From contig NZ_CP014841.1 in NCBI RefSeq assembly GCF_001641285.1, positions 4,056,501 through 4,120,500 on the forward strand: DNA of 64,000 bases, in the 5' to 3' direction. Below are positions 8,441 to 17,354 of this stretch, one piece after another. Below the pieces are notes generated by a model that saw nothing but the letters and a program-made list of their open reading frames with translations, was not told the origin of the DNA and did not search any database. A program made the translations under genes and the position numbers. Origin of the DNA: Dyella thiooxydans (lineage in GTDB: Bacteria > Pseudomonadota > Gammaproteobacteria > Xanthomonadales > Rhodanobacteraceae). Positions within the stretch are counted from its first letter, which is position 1; each line of letters begins with the position of its first letter.

Positions 8441-8453
8441 TATCGAGGCATTT
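8441..8453 (+). promoter_or_regulatory. Possible IHF site between UAS and promoter
   Basis: TATCGAGGCATTT matches the IHF consensus WATCAANNNNTTR at all but two fixed positions and sits in an AT-rich dip between the half-sites and the -24/-12 element. Bending DNA here would fit normal sigma-54 promoter architecture. Single IHF matches are common by chance. Confidence 0.4.
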
Positions 8454-8470
8454 TTAGGCGATATCCGGCG

Positions 8471-8487
8471 TTGGCACGGCCATTGCT
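8471..8487 (+). promoter_or_regulatory. Sigma-54 (-24/-12) promoter of the permease operon
   Basis: TTGGCACGGCCATTGCT matches the RpoN consensus TGGCACG-N4-TTGCW without a mismatch, with the invariant GG (8473) and GC (8485) twelve bases apart. Transcription would start near 8498, about 38 bases before the adaptor gene's ATG at 8536. Confidence 0.9.
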
Positions 8488-8535
8488 CAAAGGTCTACGT
8501 GGCTGCACCTGTCCGCAGCCGTTGGGGACCGAGCG

Positions 8536-9807
8536 ATGATCCGTGACACCTCCGCCCAAGACCGCCTGGTCGAGGTCAAATCCAACCGCAAGCGCCGGAT
8601 GCTGCTGATCGGTGTGGGCGTCGCCGTGGTCGGCGTGCTGGCGCTGGCGATGCCCGGGGTGATGCGGATGTTCTCCGCCGACGCCTCGGTCAGCGCCTCG
8701 CGCCTGGCCTTCGCCACGGTGACCCGTGGCCCGTTCGTGCGCGACATCGCCGCCGAGGGCAAGGTGGTGGCGGCGAACAGCCCCACGCTCTACGCCACCT
8801 CGGGTGGTGCGGTGACGCTGAAGGTGCATGCCGGCGACACGGTGAAGAAGGGCCAGGTACTGGCGACCATCGTGAGCCCGGAGCTGACCAACAAGCTGGC
8901 GCAGGAGCAGTCCAACGCCGATGCGATGGAGGTCGACTACAAGCGCGCCCAGATCGATGCGAAAAAGCAGCGCGCGGCGCTGCAACAGGCCTACGACAAT
9001 GCGCAGATCGACGCCCAGGCGGCCAAGCGCACGGTCGAACGCAACGAGGCCGCCTACGCCAAGGGCGCCGTGTCCAAGACCGATGTCGATACCGCCCACG
9101 ACACGCTGGAGAAGGCCCAGATCGCCGAGCGCCATGCCAAGGCCAACCTCGGCCTGGACAACGACAGCCTGAACTTCAACATCGAATCGAAGAAGCTCGC
9201 CTATGAGCGGCAGAGCCTGCTGGTGCAGGACCTGCAGCGCCAGGTCGACGACCTCAACGTGAAGTCGCCGGTGGACGGCCAGGTCGGCCAGCTGTTCATC
9301 GCCGAGCGCGCCACCGTGGCCAAGGACGCGCAACTGCTCAGCGTGATCGACCTGACCGCGCTGCAGGTGGAGATGCAGGTGCCGGAGAGCTTCGCCCGCG
9401 ACCTGGGCATCGGCATGCCCGGCGAAATCACCGGCAACGGCCAGACCTGGCACGGCAAGGTCAGCGCCATCTCGCCGGAAGTGGTCAATGGCGAGGTCGC
9501 CGCGCGGCTGGCCTTCGACGGCGCCACGCCCAAGCAGCTGCGCCAGAGCCAGCGCCTGTCGGTACGCGTGCTGCTGGACAAGCGCGACAACGTGTTGACC
9601 GTGCAGCGCGGCTCGTTCGTCGATGAGTCCGGCGGCAACTATGCCTACGTGGTGCGCGACGGTATCGCGGTGAAGACGCCGATCCGCGTGGGCGCCAGCA
9701 GCATCGACAAGGTGGAGATCCTCGACGGCCTGAAGGAAGGCGACAAGATCGTGATCTCCGGTACCGACAGCTTCAAGGGCGCCCAGCGCGTCGCCATCAG
9801 CAGTTGA
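8536..9807 (+). CDS. Periplasmic adaptor (membrane fusion) protein, MacA/HlyD type
   Basis: 423 residues. A basic N-terminus (KSNRKRR) precedes a single membrane anchor at about residues 19-37, then a lipoyl half-domain (GTVKxG-like DTVKKGQVLATI), a long alpha-helical hairpin at roughly residues 115-240 rich in Gln/Ala/Lys that would reach a TolC-type channel, the returning lipoyl half VKSPVDGQVGQLF, and beta-barrel and membrane-proximal domains to the end. It bridges an inner-membrane MacB-type pump to an outer-membrane duct. It is the first gene after the sigma-54 promoter and the only adaptor for fourteen permeases. No TolC gene lies in the window, so a distant one must serve. Confidence 0.93.
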   Translation: MIRDTSAQDRLVEVKSNRKRRMLLIGVGVAVVGVLALAMPGVMRMFSADASVSASRLAFATVTRGPFVRDIAAEGKVVAANSPTLYATSGGAVTLKVHAGDTVKKGQVLATIVSPELTNKLAQEQSNADAMEVDYKRAQIDAKKQRAALQQAYDNAQIDAQAAKRTVERNEAAYAKGAVSKTDVDTAHDTLEKAQIAERHAKANLGLDNDSLNFNIESKKLAYERQSLLVQDLQRQVDDLNVKSPVDGQVGQLFIAERATVAKDAQLLSVIDLTALQVEMQVPESFARDLGIGMPGEITGNGQTWHGKVSAISPEVVNGEVAARLAFDGATPKQLRQSQRLSVRVLLDKRDNVLTVQRGSFVDESGGNYAYVVRDGIAVKTPIRVGASSIDKVEILDGLKEGDKIVISGTDSFKGAQRVAISS

Positions 9808-9813
9808 GGGCGC

Positions 9814-9952
9814 GCGGGGAACGGGGAATGGAGAGTCTGGAAATCAGATCCGCCACCGCAGTTTGCCGTGACTGCCGGATGACGGAACCGCGAGGTGTTC
9901 TCCCCACATCGATCCACGCGGTATTCCCGACTCTCCATTCCCCGTTCCCCGC
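9814..9952. repeat. 24-bp perfect inverted repeat between adaptor and ATPase genes
   Basis: Bases 9814-9837 are the exact reverse complement of 9929-9952, with 91 bases between. The arms contain the GGGGAATGG-type wording of small dispersed repeats in Xanthomonadales. In the operon mRNA this would fold into a long stem that could separate adaptor expression from the pump genes by processing or attenuation. It could also be a miniature mobile element; no target duplication is obvious. Confidence 0.85.
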
Positions 9953-9989
9953 CACCACACTCCAGACCACCACCGAGTAAGGAAAAGCC

Positions 9990-10715
9990 ATGCTCAAGAT
10001 GACCCACCTGTCCAAGGTCTACCGCACCGAAGTGGTGGAGACCTACGCGCTGCGCGACTTCAACATCGACGTGAAGGAGGGCGAGTTCGTCGCCGTGACC
10101 GGCCCGTCCGGTTCGGGCAAGACCACCTTCCTCACCATCGCCGGCCTGCTGGAGACGTTCACCGGTGGCCAATACCACCTGGATGGCATCGAGGTGAGCC
10201 AGCTCGACGACAACGCGCGCTCGAAGATCCGCAACGAGAAGATCGGCTTCATCTTCCAGGCGTTCAACCTGATTCCCGACCTCAACGTGTTCGACAACGT
10301 CGAGGTGCCGCTGCGCTACCGCGGCATGAAGGCGCCCGAGCGCAAGGAGCGGATCATGGGCGCGCTGGAGCGCGTCGGTCTGGCCTCCCGTGCCAAGCAC
10401 TATCCGGCGGAGCTGTCGGGCGGTCAGCAGCAGCGTGTGGCGATCGCCCGCGCGCTCGCCGGTTCGCCGCGGCTGCTGCTGGCGGACGAACCGACCGGCA
10501 ACCTGGACACGCAGATGGCCCGCGGCGTGATGGAGCTGCTGGAGGAGATCCACCGCGAGGGCGCCACCATCGTGATGGTGACGCACGATCCGGAGCTGGC
10601 CGCACGCGCCCAGCGCAACGTGCACATCATCGACGGCCAGGTGGTCGACCTCGCCGAAGACCCGCGTTTCCACGCGCACGTCGTCGAGGCCCGCCAGGGG
10701 CAGGGACGCAGCTGA
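9990..10715 (+). CDS. ABC transporter ATPase, MacB/LolD/FtsE type
   Basis: 241 residues, a stand-alone nucleotide-binding domain. Walker A is GPSGSGKTT (near residue 38), the Q-loop is F-I-F-Q-A-F-N-L-I-P, the ABC signature is LSGGQQQRVAIARAL, Walker B is LLLADEPTGNLD and the H-loop is MVTHD. The F-Q-x-F-N-L motif and the NLD after Walker B are typical of the type VII (mechanotransmission) ABC systems, which use ATP to move a periplasmic lever rather than carry substrate through the membrane. AAGGA precedes the ATG. It is the only ATPase in the operon and presumably energises all seven permease pairs. Confidence 0.96.
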   Translation: MLKMTHLSKVYRTEVVETYALRDFNIDVKEGEFVAVTGPSGSGKTTFLTIAGLLETFTGGQYHLDGIEVSQLDDNARSKIRNEKIGFIFQAFNLIPDLNVFDNVEVPLRYRGMKAPERKERIMGALERVGLASRAKHYPAELSGGQQQRVAIARALAGSPRLLLADEPTGNLDTQMARGVMELLEEIHREGATIVMVTHDPELAARAQRNVHIIDGQVVDLAEDPRFHAHVVEARQGQGRS

Positions 10716-10815
10716 GCGTCTGCGGCGGCCACGGCCGCCGCGTCATGCAGGGGGAAGGTCCGCGGCAGCGATGCCGCGCGCCCCCGGTCGTGCAAGTCAC
10801 CCCGAGGATCGGCTC

Positions 10816-12132
10816 ATGTTTGCCTACTATTTCGAACTGGCGTTGCGAAGCCTCAAGCGCAGCCGCGGCCTGACCCTGCTGATGGTGCTGGCGATCGGCT
10901 TCGGCGTCGCCGCGTCGATGACCACCTATTCCGTATTCCGCGCGGTGTCGGGTGATCCGATCCCGTGGAAGTCGTCGAAGCTGTTCGTGCCGCAGATCGA
11001 CATGTGGGGCCCGAAGGCGCGCGACCCGAACGGCGAACCACCGGACGCGATGGACTACACCGATGCCATGGCGCTGATGCGCGCGCACCGTGCCAGGTAC
11101 CAGTCGGCGATGTACCAGATCTCGCCGTCGGTGGTCCCGGCCGATGCCAGCAAGCATCCGATCAACGTCAGCGGGCATGCGGTGTTCAGCGAGTTCTTCC
11201 CGATGGTCGACGTGCCGTTCAAGTACGGCGCCGGCTGGACCGCGGACGATGACACCCAGCGCTCCGCCGTGGTGGTGATCAGCAGCAAGCTCAACGACAA
11301 GCTGTTCGGTGGCGAAAACAGCGTCGGCCGCACGCTGGACATCGAAGGCAAGGACTACCGCGTGGTCGGCGTGACCGACCACTGGAACCCGCAGCCGCGC
11401 TTCTTCGACGTCGTCAATACCGGCGGCTTCACCGACGGCGCCGAGGACGTGTTCCTGCCGTTCAACCGCGCCATCGACGTGGGTATGCCGAACAACGGCA
11501 ACACCAACTGCAACGAAGTGCCGAAGGAGTCCGGCTTCGTCGGCCTGCAGCATTCCAGCTGCGTGTGGATGGCCTACATGGTGCAGCTGGACGATGCCGC
11601 GGCGGTGCAGGCCTATCGCGAGTACCTCGACGGCTATGCGCGGGACCAGCAGAAGGCCGGGCGCTTCGGCTGGGCCCCCAACAATCGCCTGCGCGACGTG
11701 CCGGCCTGGCTTGACGCCGAGCATGTGGTGCCCAGCGACACCAAGGTCTCGCTGCTGGTCGCCCTGGGGCTGCTGGTGGTCTGCCTGGTCAACACCGCCG
11801 GCCTGCTGCTGGCCAAGTTCCTGCGTCGCAGCAGCGAGATCGGCGTGCGCCGCGCCCTGGGCGCGCAGCGCAGCGCGATCTACGCGCAGTTCCTCACCGA
11901 GGCCGCGATCGTCGGCCTGGCCGGCGGCGTGCTGGGACTGCTGCTGACCGGTGTCGGCGTGGCCAGCGTGGGCTGGGTGATGCCCAAGGACATCGCCTCG
12001 CTGGCGCGGCTGGATGTCTCGCTGCTGGCCATCACCCTGCTCGTGGCCGTGGTCGCCACGATGCTTGCCGGTCTCTATCCCACCTTCCGGGCCTCGCGCG
12101 TGCAGCCCGCCTGGCAGCTGAAGTCGAACTGA
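10816..12132 (+). CDS. FtsX/MacB-like permease, pair 1 type A
   Basis: 438 residues. One transmembrane helix near residues 20-42, a periplasmic MacB_PCD-like domain of about 270 residues, then three C-terminal helices of the FtsX domain with the cytoplasmic coupling segment LAKFLRRSSEIGVRRALGA. This is the four-helix topology of MacB/LolCE. The type A hallmark is the opening MxxYYxxLALRSLxR and an MTTYSVFRAVSGDP stretch at the helix-to-periplasm boundary. Two periplasmic cysteines, C232 and C249, lie before a CVWM segment and probably form a disulfide. ATG 10816 has GAGGA seven bases upstream; the frame is open 45 bases earlier but without a good site. Confidence 0.94.
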   Translation: MFAYYFELALRSLKRSRGLTLLMVLAIGFGVAASMTTYSVFRAVSGDPIPWKSSKLFVPQIDMWGPKARDPNGEPPDAMDYTDAMALMRAHRARYQSAMYQISPSVVPADASKHPINVSGHAVFSEFFPMVDVPFKYGAGWTADDDTQRSAVVVISSKLNDKLFGGENSVGRTLDIEGKDYRVVGVTDHWNPQPRFFDVVNTGGFTDGAEDVFLPFNRAIDVGMPNNGNTNCNEVPKESGFVGLQHSSCVWMAYMVQLDDAAAVQAYREYLDGYARDQQKAGRFGWAPNNRLRDVPAWLDAEHVVPSDTKVSLLVALGLLVVCLVNTAGLLLAKFLRRSSEIGVRRALGAQRSAIYAQFLTEAAIVGLAGGVLGLLLTGVGVASVGWVMPKDIASLARLDVSLLAITLLVAVVATMLAGLYPTFRASRVQPAWQLKSN

Positions 12133-12142
12133 GGATCACGCC

Positions 12143-13396
12143 ATGAAGCTCCATCCCATGATCGCGGCCCTGCGCCGGCACAAGGCGGGCGTGGTGCTGA
12201 TCGCCCTGCAGATCGCACTGACCCTGGCCATTGTCTGCAACGCGGTGTTCATCATCGGTCAGCGCATCGAGCGCGTGAACCGGCCCACCGGCCTGGTGGA
12301 AGACAACCTGATGCTGGTCACCCAGAGCTGGGTCGGCGCACCCAGCGGCGACCAGCCCGGAGACGTGGAGAAGCTCGACAGCCTGCTGCAGGCCGACCTC
12401 GCCGCACTGCGCGCGATGCCGGATGTGGAATCGGTAGTGCCGATCAACTCGCTGCCGCTGCTCAACTCGTCGTGGACCGGCTCAGTGGCGCTCAAGCCCG
12501 GCAGCGACCTGCGCGCGGGCAACGCGCGCAGCGTCTACTACTTCGGCGACGAGCACCTGCTCAAGACGCTGGGCCTGAAGCTGGTGGCCGGGCGCGGCTT
12601 CACCGCGGCCGACGTGCGCAACCGCGGCTTCCGCGACAGCGGCACGCCGGCGGTGATCATCGTGACCAAGGCGCTGGCCGACAAGCTGTATCCGAAGGGC
12701 GACGCGCTGGGCAAGGCGATCTACCTGGACGGCGGCAGCTCTCCCAGCACCATCATCGGCGAGGTGGAGCGCCTGCAGGCTCCGTCCACGGGCAGCTGGG
12801 TCAACGGTTTCCTCTGGAACGCGACGATCGAGCCGTTCCGCCTGAACGCCAACTTCTCGCGCTACGCGATCCGCACCAGGCCGGGGCGGCTGCAGGCGGT
12901 GATGCACGCGGTGCCCGACGTGCTGTACGGGGTGAGCCGCATGCGCGTGCTCGACGACGACAGCGTCAAGTCGTTCGCGCAGATCCGCCAGGAGGCCTAC
13001 CGCTCCGACGTCGGCATGGCGATTCTGATGGGCGTGGTCTGCCTGATCCTGCTGGGCGTGACCGCCGCTGGCATCGTCGGCCTGACCAGCTTCTGGGTCG
13101 GCCAGCGGCATCGGCAGATCGGCGTGCGCCGCGCGCTGGGCGCACGCAAGATCGACATCCTGCACTACTTCCAGATGGAGAACCTGCTGATCTCCGGCGC
13201 CGGCGCGCTGATCGGGCTGGGGCTGGCCATCGGTCTGAACATGCTGCTCATGAAGCATTTCGAGATGGACCGTCTGCCGGTGCTCTACGTGCTGGCCGGC
13301 ATCGTGGTGGTGATGGCACTGGGCCAGGGCGCGGTGTTCGTGCCGGCGCGGCGCGCCTCCAACGTGCCGCCGGTGGTGGCGACGCGGTCGGTCTAG
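12143..13396 (+). CDS. FtsX/MacB-like permease, pair 1 type B
   Basis: 417 residues, the longest type B member. Type B proteins open with a short cytoplasmic MxxxPxxxALRRHKAG and a first helix containing ALTLAIVCNAVF, followed by a shorter periplasmic domain and FtsX helices with the coupling helix SFWVGQRHRQIGVRRALGA. They end in the shared tail PPVVATRSV. Ten bases separate it from its type A partner, whose stop codon overlaps this gene's GAGGA ribosome-binding site. No periplasmic cysteine is present. Because MacB-like pumps need two membrane subunits, an A/B heterodimer is the natural reading. Confidence 0.93.
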   Translation: MKLHPMIAALRRHKAGVVLIALQIALTLAIVCNAVFIIGQRIERVNRPTGLVEDNLMLVTQSWVGAPSGDQPGDVEKLDSLLQADLAALRAMPDVESVVPINSLPLLNSSWTGSVALKPGSDLRAGNARSVYYFGDEHLLKTLGLKLVAGRGFTAADVRNRGFRDSGTPAVIIVTKALADKLYPKGDALGKAIYLDGGSSPSTIIGEVERLQAPSTGSWVNGFLWNATIEPFRLNANFSRYAIRTRPGRLQAVMHAVPDVLYGVSRMRVLDDDSVKSFAQIRQEAYRSDVGMAILMGVVCLILLGVTAAGIVGLTSFWVGQRHRQIGVRRALGARKIDILHYFQMENLLISGAGALIGLGLAIGLNMLLMKHFEMDRLPVLYVLAGIVVVMALGQGAVFVPARRASNVPPVVATRSV

Positions 13397-13430
13397 GCCG
13401 GGCGCGACGGAACGGGAACCTGGAGCACCG

Positions 13431-14744
13431 ATGTTTGCCTACTACTTCCAGCTCGGCCTGCGGAGCCTGCGCCGCAACCCGGCGCTCACCGCGCTGATGG
13501 TGATGGCGATCGGCGTCGGCGTAGCCGCGTCGATGACCACCTACTCGGTGTTTCGCGCGGTGTCGGGCAACCCGATTCCGGACAAGTCGACGCGGCTGTT
13601 CACGCCGCAGATCGATGCCTGGGGGCCGCAGCAGAACCTGAGGGGTGGCGAGCCGGCGGAAGCGCTCGGTTATGTCGACGCCATGGCGCTGATGCGTTCG
13701 CACGAGGCGAAGCGCAAGACACTGCTGTATCCCGTGCAACTCTCGGTCATCCCGCAGGGCAATCGCGACCTGCCTCTGAACGCCAGCGGTTACGCGGTCA
13801 CCAGCGATTTCTTCGCCATGTTCGAGGTGCCGTTCCGGTACGGCAGCGGCTGGAGCGAGCAGGATGACGCTGCGCGCACCGCCGATGTCGTGATCAGTGA
13901 CGAGCTCGACCAGAAACTGTTCGGCGGAGCCGACAGCGTGGGGCAGACGCTCAACCTTGGCGGCCATGATTACCGCATCGTGGGCGTGGCCAGCCACTGG
14001 AACCCGCGTCCGCGCTTCTACGACCTGTTCAGCACCAGCGGCTTTGCCGACGAGCCGGACATCTACATGGTGTTCAACCGCGCCCTGGACCTGCAGATGC
14101 GCACCGGTGGTCGCAACAGCTGCCGCGGCTCGCTCAGCTTCACCACCTGGCAGGAGTACCTGCAGAGCAACTGCGTGTGGATCACTCCGTGGGTGGAACT
14201 GGGCAGTTCCGCCGAGGTCGCCGGCTATCGCCGGTTCCTCACCAACTATGCCGCCGAGCAGCAGCATGCCGGCCGCTTCAACTGGGCGCCGAACGTGCGC
14301 TTGCGAGACGTGATGCAGTGGATGGACCACGAACAGGTGGTGCCGCCGGAGAGTCGCATTTCGCTGGCGGTGGCGCTGGGCTTTTTCGTGATCTGCCTGG
14401 TCAACACCATCGGCCTGTTGCTGGCGAAATTCATGCGGCGCGCCGGCGAGATCGGCGTGCGCCGCGCCTTGGGGGCGACGCGCGGCGAGATCTATGCGCA
14501 ATACCTGATCGAGGCCGGCACGGTGGGCCTGGCCGGTGGCCTGGTGGGTCTGCTGCTCACCGCGGTGGGCGTCGGGGGCGTGGGCGTGTTGTTCCGGCCG
14601 GAGATCGCGAAGCTGGCCCGGCTCGATCCGTCGCTGGTGGCGCTCACGTTTGCCGTCGCCGTCGTGGCAACCGTGATGGCCGCGTTCTACCCGGCGTGGC
14701 GCGCGGCGCACGTGCAGCCGGCCTGGCAACTGAAATCGAGCTGA
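13431..14744 (+). CDS. FtsX/MacB-like permease, pair 2 type A
   Basis: 437 residues, the closest relative of the pair 1 A protein: it shares MTTYSVFRAVSG and a PQIDAWGPQ segment that later pairs lack. The periplasmic cysteines are C231 and C248 (CRGSL...NCVWI). The last helix is followed by RAAHVQPAWQLKSS, nearly identical to the pair 1 ending. GGAG five bases before the ATG. Confidence 0.93.
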   Translation: MFAYYFQLGLRSLRRNPALTALMVMAIGVGVAASMTTYSVFRAVSGNPIPDKSTRLFTPQIDAWGPQQNLRGGEPAEALGYVDAMALMRSHEAKRKTLLYPVQLSVIPQGNRDLPLNASGYAVTSDFFAMFEVPFRYGSGWSEQDDAARTADVVISDELDQKLFGGADSVGQTLNLGGHDYRIVGVASHWNPRPRFYDLFSTSGFADEPDIYMVFNRALDLQMRTGGRNSCRGSLSFTTWQEYLQSNCVWITPWVELGSSAEVAGYRRFLTNYAAEQQHAGRFNWAPNVRLRDVMQWMDHEQVVPPESRISLAVALGFFVICLVNTIGLLLAKFMRRAGEIGVRRALGATRGEIYAQYLIEAGTVGLAGGLVGLLLTAVGVGGVGVLFRPEIAKLARLDPSLVALTFAVAVVATVMAAFYPAWRAAHVQPAWQLKSS

Positions 14745-14754
14745 GGACAAAGCC

Positions 14755-15996
14755 ATGGATATCCAGATCAGGCCCATCCTCATCGCGCTGCGCCGGCACA
14801 AGGCAGGTACCTTGCTGATCGCGCTGCAGATCGCGCTGACGCTCGCCATCGTGTGCAACGCGTTTTTCATCATCCACCAGCGACTGGCCAATTTGTCCCA
14901 GGCCAGCGGCGTGGACGAGGCGGACGTGTTCGTCATCGCCAACTATTGGGCCGACGTGAACCGCTCGACAGAGCAGATCGATGCGCAGGTGCGCGCCGAT
15001 CTGATCGCGCTGCGGCAATTGCCCAGCGTGCTCGATACCACGCCTGCCAGCGGTTATCCGCTGCGGGGCGGTGGCTGGGACAATTTCATCACCATGACGC
15101 CCGACCAGGTCAAGCCGACCACGGATGCGGCGGTATACAGCGGCGACGAGCATTTCATCGACACGCTGGGCCTGAATCTCGTTGCGGGGCGTAACTTCCG
15201 CCCCGACGAGATATTGGCGATGGGCACGCAGCAGGCGATCACCCCGTCGACTGCGATCGTGAGCAAGGCGCTGGCCGAGCGGTTGTTCCCCGATGGCCAT
15301 GCGCTGGGCAAGAGCTTCTATGCGATGGGCACCACGCCCAGCACCATCATCGGCATCGTCGACCCGCTGCATCGGCAGGGCGTGGATTCGTGGAGCAACA
15401 GTTACGCCGGGCAGGCGCTGATCTGGCCGCTGCGGGCGGATGACTCGAAGGGCATCTATTACATCGTGCGTGCCAGACCCGGGCAGCTTGCTGCCGCGAT
15501 GCGCGAGGCACCCAAGGCGCTGTTCGCACAAAGCCGCATGCGCATCATCGATCCGAAGGACGGCATCCAGAGTTACGCCGAGATCCGCCACCGCGTCTAC
15601 AACAGCGACCGTGGCATGGTCATCCTGATGGGCGTGATCAGCGTGGTGCTGCTGGCGATCACCGCCGCCGGCATCGTCGGCCTGACCAGTTTCTGGGTGG
15701 GGCAGCGGCGCAAGCAGATTGGCGTGCGCCGGGCGCTCGGTGCCCGTCAGCGCGACATCCTGAGCTACTTCCTTACCGAAAACCTGCTGATCACCGGCGG
15801 CGGCGTGCTGCTGGGGCTGCTGCTGGCCTTCGGCATGAACCTCTGGCTGATGCTGCGCTTCGCCTCGCAACCGATGCCGATGGCCTACCTGATTGTCGGC
15901 GTGCTGCTGCTGTTGGTACTGGGGCAGGGGGCCGTGCTTGCCCCCGCGCTGAAGGCTTCGCGCGTGCCGCCGGTTGAGGCGACGCGTTCGGTGTGA
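14755..15996 (+). CDS. FtsX/MacB-like permease, pair 2 type B
   Basis: 413 residues, beginning MDIQIRPILIALRRHKAG. Its first helix (ALTLAIVCNAFF) and coupling helix (SFWVGQRRKQIGVRRALGA) group it with the pair 1 B protein. The C-terminal part differs from the other six: PMAYLIVGVLLLLVLGQGAVLAPALKAS, and the tail reads PPVEATRSV with Glu where the others have Val. Starts ten bases after its partner, GAGGA at spacing seven. Confidence 0.93.
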   Translation: MDIQIRPILIALRRHKAGTLLIALQIALTLAIVCNAFFIIHQRLANLSQASGVDEADVFVIANYWADVNRSTEQIDAQVRADLIALRQLPSVLDTTPASGYPLRGGGWDNFITMTPDQVKPTTDAAVYSGDEHFIDTLGLNLVAGRNFRPDEILAMGTQQAITPSTAIVSKALAERLFPDGHALGKSFYAMGTTPSTIIGIVDPLHRQGVDSWSNSYAGQALIWPLRADDSKGIYYIVRARPGQLAAAMREAPKALFAQSRMRIIDPKDGIQSYAEIRHRVYNSDRGMVILMGVISVVLLAITAAGIVGLTSFWVGQRRKQIGVRRALGARQRDILSYFLTENLLITGGGVLLGLLLAFGMNLWLMLRFASQPMPMAYLIVGVLLLLVLGQGAVLAPALKASRVPPVEATRSV

Positions 15997-16041
15997 GTCT
16001 GGCGGCGGCAACGCCTGGGCGATTTCTCAAGGGGCAATGGG

Positions 16042-17346
16042 ATGTTGGTCTACTACCTCGATCTGGCCATACGCAGTCTCCGGCGCAACCGGGTGCTCAC
16101 CGCGCTGATGGTGCTGGCGCTGGCGCTTGGCATCGGTGCGTCGATCACCACGCTCACCGTGCTGCGGCTGCTCTCGGGCGACCCGCTGCCGCAGAAGAGC
16201 GCGCGCTTGTTCTATCCGCAGCTCGATCCCAGCCCGAAGAACAGCGCGGTCGACTCGAGCGGCCGGCTGCCGAGGACGATGACCTACGTCGATGCGATGA
16301 ACCTGCTGCACGCCCACCGGGCAACGCGACAGGCGGTGATGGCGCTGACCCAGGCCAAGATCATGCCGCCGCAGGCCCATGCGCATCCGTTCTTCAGCGA
16401 TGGCGTGATGACCACCGCCGACTTCTTCACGATGTTCGATGCCGGATTCCAGTACGGCAGCGGCTGGAGCACCGCGGACGACGAGGGTGGCTCGCAGGTG
16501 GTGGTGATCGCCAGCTTCCTCAACGACAAGCTGTTCGACGGCGCCGACAGCGTGGGGCGGATGGTGCGCCTGAACGACCACGACTTCCGGGTGGTCGGCG
16601 TGCTCAAGCCGTGGGCGCCGCAGCCTCGCTTCTACACGCTGGGACTGGGTGGCGACCACTACGGCGACGGCGACGCGGTATTCCTGCCGCTCAAAGCTGC
16701 GCGTGCACTGAAGATGGGGCCGCAGGACACCGAGTGCTATCAGGCCGTCGACGATTTCACCCATCTGGAAACGGCCCCTTGCGAATGGCTCGGCCTGTGG
16801 GTGGAACTGGGCGACCCCTCCGCCGTGGCTGGCTACCGCCGCTTCCTCGATGGCTATGTGAAGGAGCAGGTCGCTCTCGGCCGCTTCCAGCGCACCGAAA
16901 CCTCCCTGCTCGACCTGATGGGCTGGTTGCGCGACCAGCACGTGGTGCCGGACGACGTGCGCCTGCAGGTCTATCTCGCCTTCGGCTTCCTGCTGATCTG
17001 CGTGGTGAACACCGTCGGCCTGCTGCTGGCCAAGTGCCTGCGGCGGTCCCAGGAAATCGGCGTGCGGCGCGCGCTCGGCGCCACGCGGCGCGAGATCTTC
17101 GTGCAGTTCATGGTGGAGGCCTCCATCGTCGGTCTGGCCGGGGGCGCGCTGGGCCTGGCGTTTGCGGAGCTGGGCCTGTTCGGCATCCGCCACCAGCCGG
17201 CGCAGTACGCGCACCTGGCACACCTGGACCCGGCGATGTTCGCATTCACGTTCGTGGTGGCACTGGTGGCCAGCCTGATCGCCGGCCTGCTGCCGGCCTG
17301 GCGCGCCTGCCTGCTGGCGCCCGCTCCCCAGCTCAAGGCGATGTGA
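16042..17346 (+). CDS. FtsX/MacB-like permease, pair 3 type A
   Basis: 434 residues. From here on the type A proteins carry the variant ASITTLTVLRLLSGDPLP instead of the YSVFRAVSG of pairs 1-2. Periplasmic cysteines are C232 and C247 (TECYQ...PCEWLGLW). The coupling segment is LAKCLRRSQEIGVRRALGATRREIF, with a Cys in place of the usual Phe. The intergenic gap from pair 2 is 45 bases, with AAGGGG seven bases before the ATG. Confidence 0.93.
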   Translation: MLVYYLDLAIRSLRRNRVLTALMVLALALGIGASITTLTVLRLLSGDPLPQKSARLFYPQLDPSPKNSAVDSSGRLPRTMTYVDAMNLLHAHRATRQAVMALTQAKIMPPQAHAHPFFSDGVMTTADFFTMFDAGFQYGSGWSTADDEGGSQVVVIASFLNDKLFDGADSVGRMVRLNDHDFRVVGVLKPWAPQPRFYTLGLGGDHYGDGDAVFLPLKAARALKMGPQDTECYQAVDDFTHLETAPCEWLGLWVELGDPSAVAGYRRFLDGYVKEQVALGRFQRTETSLLDLMGWLRDQHVVPDDVRLQVYLAFGFLLICVVNTVGLLLAKCLRRSQEIGVRRALGATRREIFVQFMVEASIVGLAGGALGLAFAELGLFGIRHQPAQYAHLAHLDPAMFAFTFVVALVASLIAGLLPAWRACLLAPAPQLKAM

Positions 17347-17354
17347 GGCCGACC

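Noticed and set aside
15993-17354. A fused 863-residue protein made of an upstream frame plus the pair 3 B permease
   Set aside because: The first 454 codons are a frame-shifted shadow of the pair 3 A gene; the B protein starts at 17355 with its own ribosome-binding site.
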